From: Paenibacillus marchantiae
GTDB taxonomy: Bacteria > Bacillota > Bacilli > Paenibacillales > Paenibacillaceae
Assembly: GCF_028771845.1 (NCBI RefSeq)
Contig: NZ_CP118270.1
Location: 4,278,001-4,342,000 of the forward strand
Length of the DNA: 64,000 nt
Reading direction: 5' to 3'
Below are positions 60,824 through 64,000 of this stretch, piece by piece (positions within the stretch are counted from its first letter, which is position 1; each line of letters opens with the position of its first letter). Made by a program: the position numbers and the translations under genes. Below the pieces are notes generated by a model. That model ran no database searches, was not told the DNA's origin, and was given only the letters and a program-made list of their open reading frames with translations.

Positions 60824-61645
60824 ATGGCACATGTTGATCCCCAGTGGTCTTTACGGGACCATTCCCATGAGAGCTGGCAAATTCGTGCGGAGGTCAGTCC
60901 AAAGTGGATTCGCGTAAAATTTGACGGGCAGTTTATCGCAGACAGCAAGGAAGTTCTCGTTGTTACCGAAACAGGTAGACTCCCCGTTTATTATTTTCCG
61001 AAGAAAGATGTGAACCTTGACGTATTCATACCTTCAGAAAAGCTGGTGAATGATCCGTATAAAGGAAATCAATTGTTTTGGCATATTAGCAGCGGTGGAC
61101 GTACGGTAGAGAATGCGGTATGGAGCTATTCGGGTGTGCAACAGGAAGAGGTCTATTTGCAGAATCATTATTCTTTTTCATGGAACAAAGTAGATGCCTG
61201 GTATGAAGAAGAGGAAGAAGTATTCGTTCATGCGCGGGACCCATATTCCAGGGTGGATGCGATTCCAGCCTCACGTCATGTTCAAATCGAGTTAGATGGA
61301 GTAATTGTTGCTGATAGCAAGCGACCTGTGATTCTCTATGAGACAGGATTGACCCCACGTTATTATCTTCATCAGGAGGATGTGCGCCTTGATTTGTTGA
61401 AGCCCGTTGATTTAACCACAACTTGCCCTTATAAAGGGATAGCCAGCTATTGGACTGCTTCAGTTAATGAAAGAGAATACAATAATCTTGTTTGGAGCTA
61501 TAAGGACCCATTACCAGAAGTTCATGAAGTTGAAGGACTGTTATGCTTTTATCATGAGTCAGTGGATGCGCTCTATGTGGATGGAGTAAAGTGGTCCCTA
61601 TCTGCTGATGATCGCCTTCCTTACAGCAATTTAGGATGGGGGTAA
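60824..61645 (+). CDS. Double-DUF427 protein 1
   Basis: 273 residues with two DUF427 domains (about 25-110 and 140-235). Each repeat has the marks ADSK, a Glu-x-Gly and LPVYYFPKKDV or TPRYYLHQEDV, then PYKG, an SYWT- or FWHI-type strand, and VWSY. A linker with FSWNKVDAWYEEEEEVFVHA separates them. DUF427 proteins are small beta-tent-like folds, often of unknown function. GAGGAGG precedes ATG 60824. It is linked to the lyase gene (36-base gap) and to a paralogue 6 bases downstream. A metabolite-binding or chaperone role in this pathway is inference. Confidence 0.82.
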   Translation: MAHVDPQWSLRDHSHESWQIRAEVSPKWIRVKFDGQFIADSKEVLVVTETGRLPVYYFPKKDVNLDVFIPSEKLVNDPYKGNQLFWHISSGGRTVENAVWSYSGVQQEEVYLQNHYSFSWNKVDAWYEEEEEVFVHARDPYSRVDAIPASRHVQIELDGVIVADSKRPVILYETGLTPRYYLHQEDVRLDLLKPVDLTTTCPYKGIASYWTASVNEREYNNLVWSYKDPLPEVHEVEGLLCFYHESVDALYVDGVKWSLSADDRLPYSNLGWG

Positions 61646-61651
61646 AGTGAA

Positions 61652-62494
61652 ATGGTAAATCATCTGAATTCATCTATTGCCTGCTCTCTGCGTCAGGAAG
61701 ATAAACTAATGTTGAAGGCAGATCTAAATCCGCGCCGGGTCCACATCACGTTTGCTGGTGAGACTATTGCGGACAGCACACGTGTTATTACACTTCATGA
61801 GCGCGGCAAGCTACCGGTATATTATTTTCCACAAGTAGATGTGTCGCAACAATTTCTGGTGAAGACCGAGTTGCAGACCCACTGCCCTATTAAAGGGGAT
61901 GCTTCTTACTGGACCATTCAAGTGGGTGAGCGTATTTCTGAAAATGTAGTCTGGGGTTATGAGAATCCACTTAAGGACATCGAGTCGATCAAAGGTTTTG
62001 TGGCTTTCTATTGGAACAAGGTGGACGCCTGGTATGAAGAAGAAGAGCAGATCTTCGTCCACCCGCGTGACCCATACAAGCGAGTTGATGCGATCCAAAG
62101 TTCCCGCCATGTTCAGATCGTTCTAGATGGCATCAAGCTTGCAGATAGCCGCCGCCCGATGATTGTATTTGAAACGGGCGTCCCCGTTCGCTATTATCTT
62201 CCGATTGAAGACGTGGATCAGAATGTGCTCACCGCAAATGACAAGCAGACATCCTGCCCTTATAAAGGTGATGCATCCTACTGGACGGCTGTTCTCAATG
62301 GACAGACCTATGAGAATATCGTGTGGAGCTATCTAAATCCAATTCCTGAAATTCCAAAGATTGCTGGATCGATGTCGTTTTATAATGAGCAAGTCGATGT
62401 CTATGTGGATGGCGAGTTACAGCCCAAACCAAAATGGTACTATTCTGCACTTGAATTCTTTAATGAAACTGAAGTAACTGTCAGAAGACAATGA
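61652..62494 (+). CDS. Double-DUF427 protein 2
   Basis: 280 residues, again two DUF427 repeats. IADSTRVITLHERGKLPVYY is followed by CPIKGDASYWTI and VVWGYENP. Then LADSRRPMIVFETGVPVRYY is followed by CPYKGDASYWTA and IVWSYLNP. The linker VDAWYEEEEQIFVHPRDPY is nearly the same as in protein 1, so the two arose by gene duplication after domain duplication. The ribosome site is the GGGGGTAA region before ATG 61652. It is the last gene of the operon, with a terminator-like structure after it. Confidence 0.82.
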   Translation: MVNHLNSSIACSLRQEDKLMLKADLNPRRVHITFAGETIADSTRVITLHERGKLPVYYFPQVDVSQQFLVKTELQTHCPIKGDASYWTIQVGERISENVVWGYENPLKDIESIKGFVAFYWNKVDAWYEEEEQIFVHPRDPYKRVDAIQSSRHVQIVLDGIKLADSRRPMIVFETGVPVRYYLPIEDVDQNVLTANDKQTSCPYKGDASYWTAVLNGQTYENIVWSYLNPIPEIPKIAGSMSFYNEQVDVYVDGELQPKPKWYYSALEFFNETEVTVRRQ

Positions 62495-62506
62495 TGAGTG
62501 TGTGAT

Positions 62507-62549
62507 GGGGGACTCTGTCTGCTGCATAAGCGGATAGCGCCCTTTTTTT
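62507..62549 (+). terminator. Imperfect terminator after the ergothioneine-type operon
   Basis: GGGG-CTCTGTCTGC pairs loosely with GCGGATAGCGCCC, followed by a clean run of seven Ts. Confidence 0.5.
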
Positions 62550-62627
62550 GATGATTGGCTCAAAAGCCTTGTCAATACACAACGATTTGAATACCTTATG
62601 ACATAACACAAAAGAGGAGGAGATTAC

Positions 62628-62750
62628 ATGAGTGAAGTAGGATATGGAAATGTTGGAGGTCTTGGTGGATACGGTGGTTTCACATCCATCGGTGCAATCC
62701 TTGTTCTGTTCATCTTGTTGGTCATCATCTCTAAAGCGTTCCTGGTTTAA
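62628..62750 (+). CDS. YjcZ-family-like small membrane protein
   Basis: 40 residues. A Gly/Tyr-rich start (SEVGYGNVGGLGGYGGF) is followed by one membrane helix (IGAILVLFILLVIISKAFLV). This is the pattern of the YjcZ sporulation-associated small proteins of Bacilli. GAGGAGG lies 7 bases before ATG 62628. It is a stand-alone gene with a terminator close behind. Its function in the family is not known beyond association with spores. Confidence 0.78.
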   Translation: MSEVGYGNVGGLGGYGGFTSIGAILVLFILLVIISKAFLV

Positions 62751-62767
62751 TTCCTTTACCTTATGAA

Positions 62768-62806
62768 CAACTCTGCTGGCATTCCGCTGGCAGGGTCTTT
62801 TTGTCA
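62768..62806 (+). terminator. Rho-independent terminator
   Basis: ACTCTGCTGGC pairs with GCTGGCAGGGT (with G-U pairs), followed by CTTTTT, after the YjcZ-like gene. Confidence 0.75.
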
Positions 62807-62908
62807 TGATTACAATTTGAAAGCGTTTGACATATAGAATTATCAATCTATAATTATGGAGTTATGCATTCAACATAGAATGGATGAAGTTAAGGAGAAT
62901 AGGTTGGA

Positions 62909-64000
62909 ATGACACTTAAAAAAAGGATCTTTTTGCTGTTTTTTCTCAGTGCGTTTATTCCCTTCATTAGTATATTTGCAATTTCCTACTACACCATTGA
63001 TTCCATTTTTGCGAACAAGATCGATGATGGCATTCGGAGCAATTTACAGCAGGTGACTTCCTCACTGGAGAATTCGATCACCAACCTGAATCATGTTACT
63101 CAGCAATTGTCTTACAGTGGTACATTAGGTAAAAAGTTGGATGAGGTGTTGAAACCATCCTCCAATATATTTGAATTGATTGAAACGCGGGATGAATTAA
63201 AGAGCGAATTAAATGTCGTAACGTTTACCAACCCGAATATAGGTTTGACATTGTATTATTTTCAGAAGGATGGCTCCACACAGTTCGGAAACTTTCCCAT
63301 AAAGGACCGTTTTTCACCCGAATCTTTGCCTGTGCTCTCCAAAGCATATGGGATCACCTACTATGGTCCTCATGTCAGTATGAACCGGTTTGATGATCAA
63401 CTCGTCTTATCCGCCATGCGGAAGGTAAAATTACCCCAGAGGGACGATGCTTATATTTACGTTGAATCCGGTTTTCACCTTGCGCAGGATATATTGGGTT
63501 ACAATCAGTACAAAGGAGATTTATCCCACTTGATCCTCGATGGAGAGGGAAACATTGTGTACAGTGAGATCCCTGAAGCGATGAAAGTCGGGGAGAATTT
63601 CTCCAGCTTATCGAATGGTGCAGCATCGGACGGTATAGCTCGCGGTCATCATTGGTTCAGACAGGATTCCACTCAGAACTGGAGTGTTGTGTCGGTGATC
63701 TCGCAGGCCAAGTATCAACAGGAGAAAAACCAATGGTTGCTTCAAATATTACTGGTCGCTTTATTTTTCCTTGGATTTACGGTATTTCTGGCTTGGTTGC
63801 TGTGGAAGATGGTTTATAAACCCCTCGGTCTGTTCCATTCGCAAATCAACGGAATGTCTCAAAATCCACAAACGGCAGGCAGTCAGACCCGTACGCAAAT
63901 TCCCGAATTTGATTTTCTGTTAGGCGAATTCTCGAATATGCAGCATCAAATCGGTGACCTCTTTAAAGAGGTGCAGCAGAAAGAGAAAATTCGTGCAGAC
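62909..64000 (+). CDS. Sensor protein, probably YesM-type histidine kinase, 3' truncated
   Basis: 364 residues are visible and the frame runs off the window. Helix 1 is FFLSAFIPFISIFAISYYTI. About 250 extracellular residues follow with a dCache-like pattern (LVLSAMRKVKLPQRDDAYIY, then HLILDGEGNIVYSEI). Helix 2 is LLQILLVALFFLGFTVFLAW. A HAMP-like linker (YKPLGLFHSQINGMS) and a coiled stretch (HQIGDLFKEVQQKEKIRAD) lead to the edge. The kinase domain itself lies outside the window. A membrane-bound AraC regulator would look similar. Such sensors usually govern carbohydrate import genes in Paenibacillus. AAGGAG lies 11 bases before ATG 62909. Confidence 0.82.
   Translation, partial: MTLKKRIFLLFFLSAFIPFISIFAISYYTIDSIFANKIDDGIRSNLQQVTSSLENSITNLNHVTQQLSYSGTLGKKLDEVLKPSSNIFELIETRDELKSELNVVTFTNPNIGLTLYYFQKDGSTQFGNFPIKDRFSPESLPVLSKAYGITYYGPHVSMNRFDDQLVLSAMRKVKLPQRDDAYIYVESGFHLAQDILGYNQYKGDLSHLILDGEGNIVYSEIPEAMKVGENFSSLSNGAASDGIARGHHWFRQDSTQNWSVVSVISQAKYQQEKNQWLLQILLVALFFLGFTVFLAWLLWKMVYKPLGLFHSQINGMSQNPQTAGSQTRTQIPEFDFLLGEFSNMQHQIGDLFKEVQQKEKIRAD

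Noticed and set aside
1-64000. tRNA, rRNA, CRISPR arrays, prophage or IS elements
   Set aside because: No cloverleaf, regularly spaced repeats, integrase, transposase or phage structural genes were recognised on either strand.

Overview
The window looks like a chromosomal segment of a Paenibacillus-type Firmicute. The grounds are strong GGAGG ribosome sites, frequent TTG/GTG starts, many AraC, TetR and MarR regulators beside sugar hydrolases, a TPP riboswitch ahead of tenA, an OpuC-type transporter, a YjcZ-like small protein and a YesM-like sensor kinase. No rRNA, tRNA, CRISPR array, insertion sequence or phage gene was seen. Both ends cut genes: a zinc alcohol dehydrogenase at the left and a sensor kinase at the right.

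Layout. 0-4.3 kb: dehydrogenase, MFS permease, DUF1349 protein and HAD phosphatase in a row, closed by a convergent AraC regulator. 4.4-8.4 kb: a FAD oxidase, a coiled-coil protein, a TPP riboswitch with terminator and tenA, a GNAT acetyltransferase and a TetR regulator. 8.5-13.8 kb: a 14-helix drug exporter divergent from its TetR regulator, a membrane protein, and a cytochrome P450 behind two matching palindromes. 14-19.4 kb: a plant-polysaccharide locus with an ArsR-like regulator, a broken AraC gene, a GH43 gene lacking its middle, an intact GH2 and a secreted GH43 with a carbohydrate-binding module.

19.5-37.2 kb is an expanded hydrolase locus. It holds a DrrAB-type ABC exporter, two paralogous OmpR-type two-component systems, two membrane-anchored alpha/beta hydrolases plus a deletion remnant of a third, a PAF-acetylhydrolase-like protein, and three paralogous secreted serine hydrolases of about 700 residues. 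Five promoters here carry the same tandem repeat, TTCATA in two 11-bp units, the geometry expected of an OmpR/PhoB-family operator. The locus therefore looks like a self-contained regulon.

37.2-51.9 kb: an Arg/Gly/His-rich small protein and ABC exporter behind a four-fold GTATAC array, MarR plus a threonine-aldolase-like enzyme, a GHL6-type glycosidase divergent from AraC, an F420-reductase-like gene, TetR with an MFS exporter, a Bcr-like exporter, a CcdC-like protein, a CotA-like laccase and an IclR regulator.

52-62.5 kb is the most striking part: a nine-gene operon of an OpuC-type betaine importer, an LLM monooxygenase, a urocanase paralogue, a DUF917 protein, a histidine-ammonia-lyase paralogue and two double-DUF427 proteins. 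The lyase lacks the Ala-Ser-Gly triad that forms the MIO cofactor, and the urocanase paralogue has Ala in place of the catalytic Cys. Both departures fit ergothionase and thiourocanate hydratase, so I read this as an ergothioneine (or S-methyl-ergothioneine) import and breakdown operon. The monooxygenase and DUF427 genes are unexplained additions.
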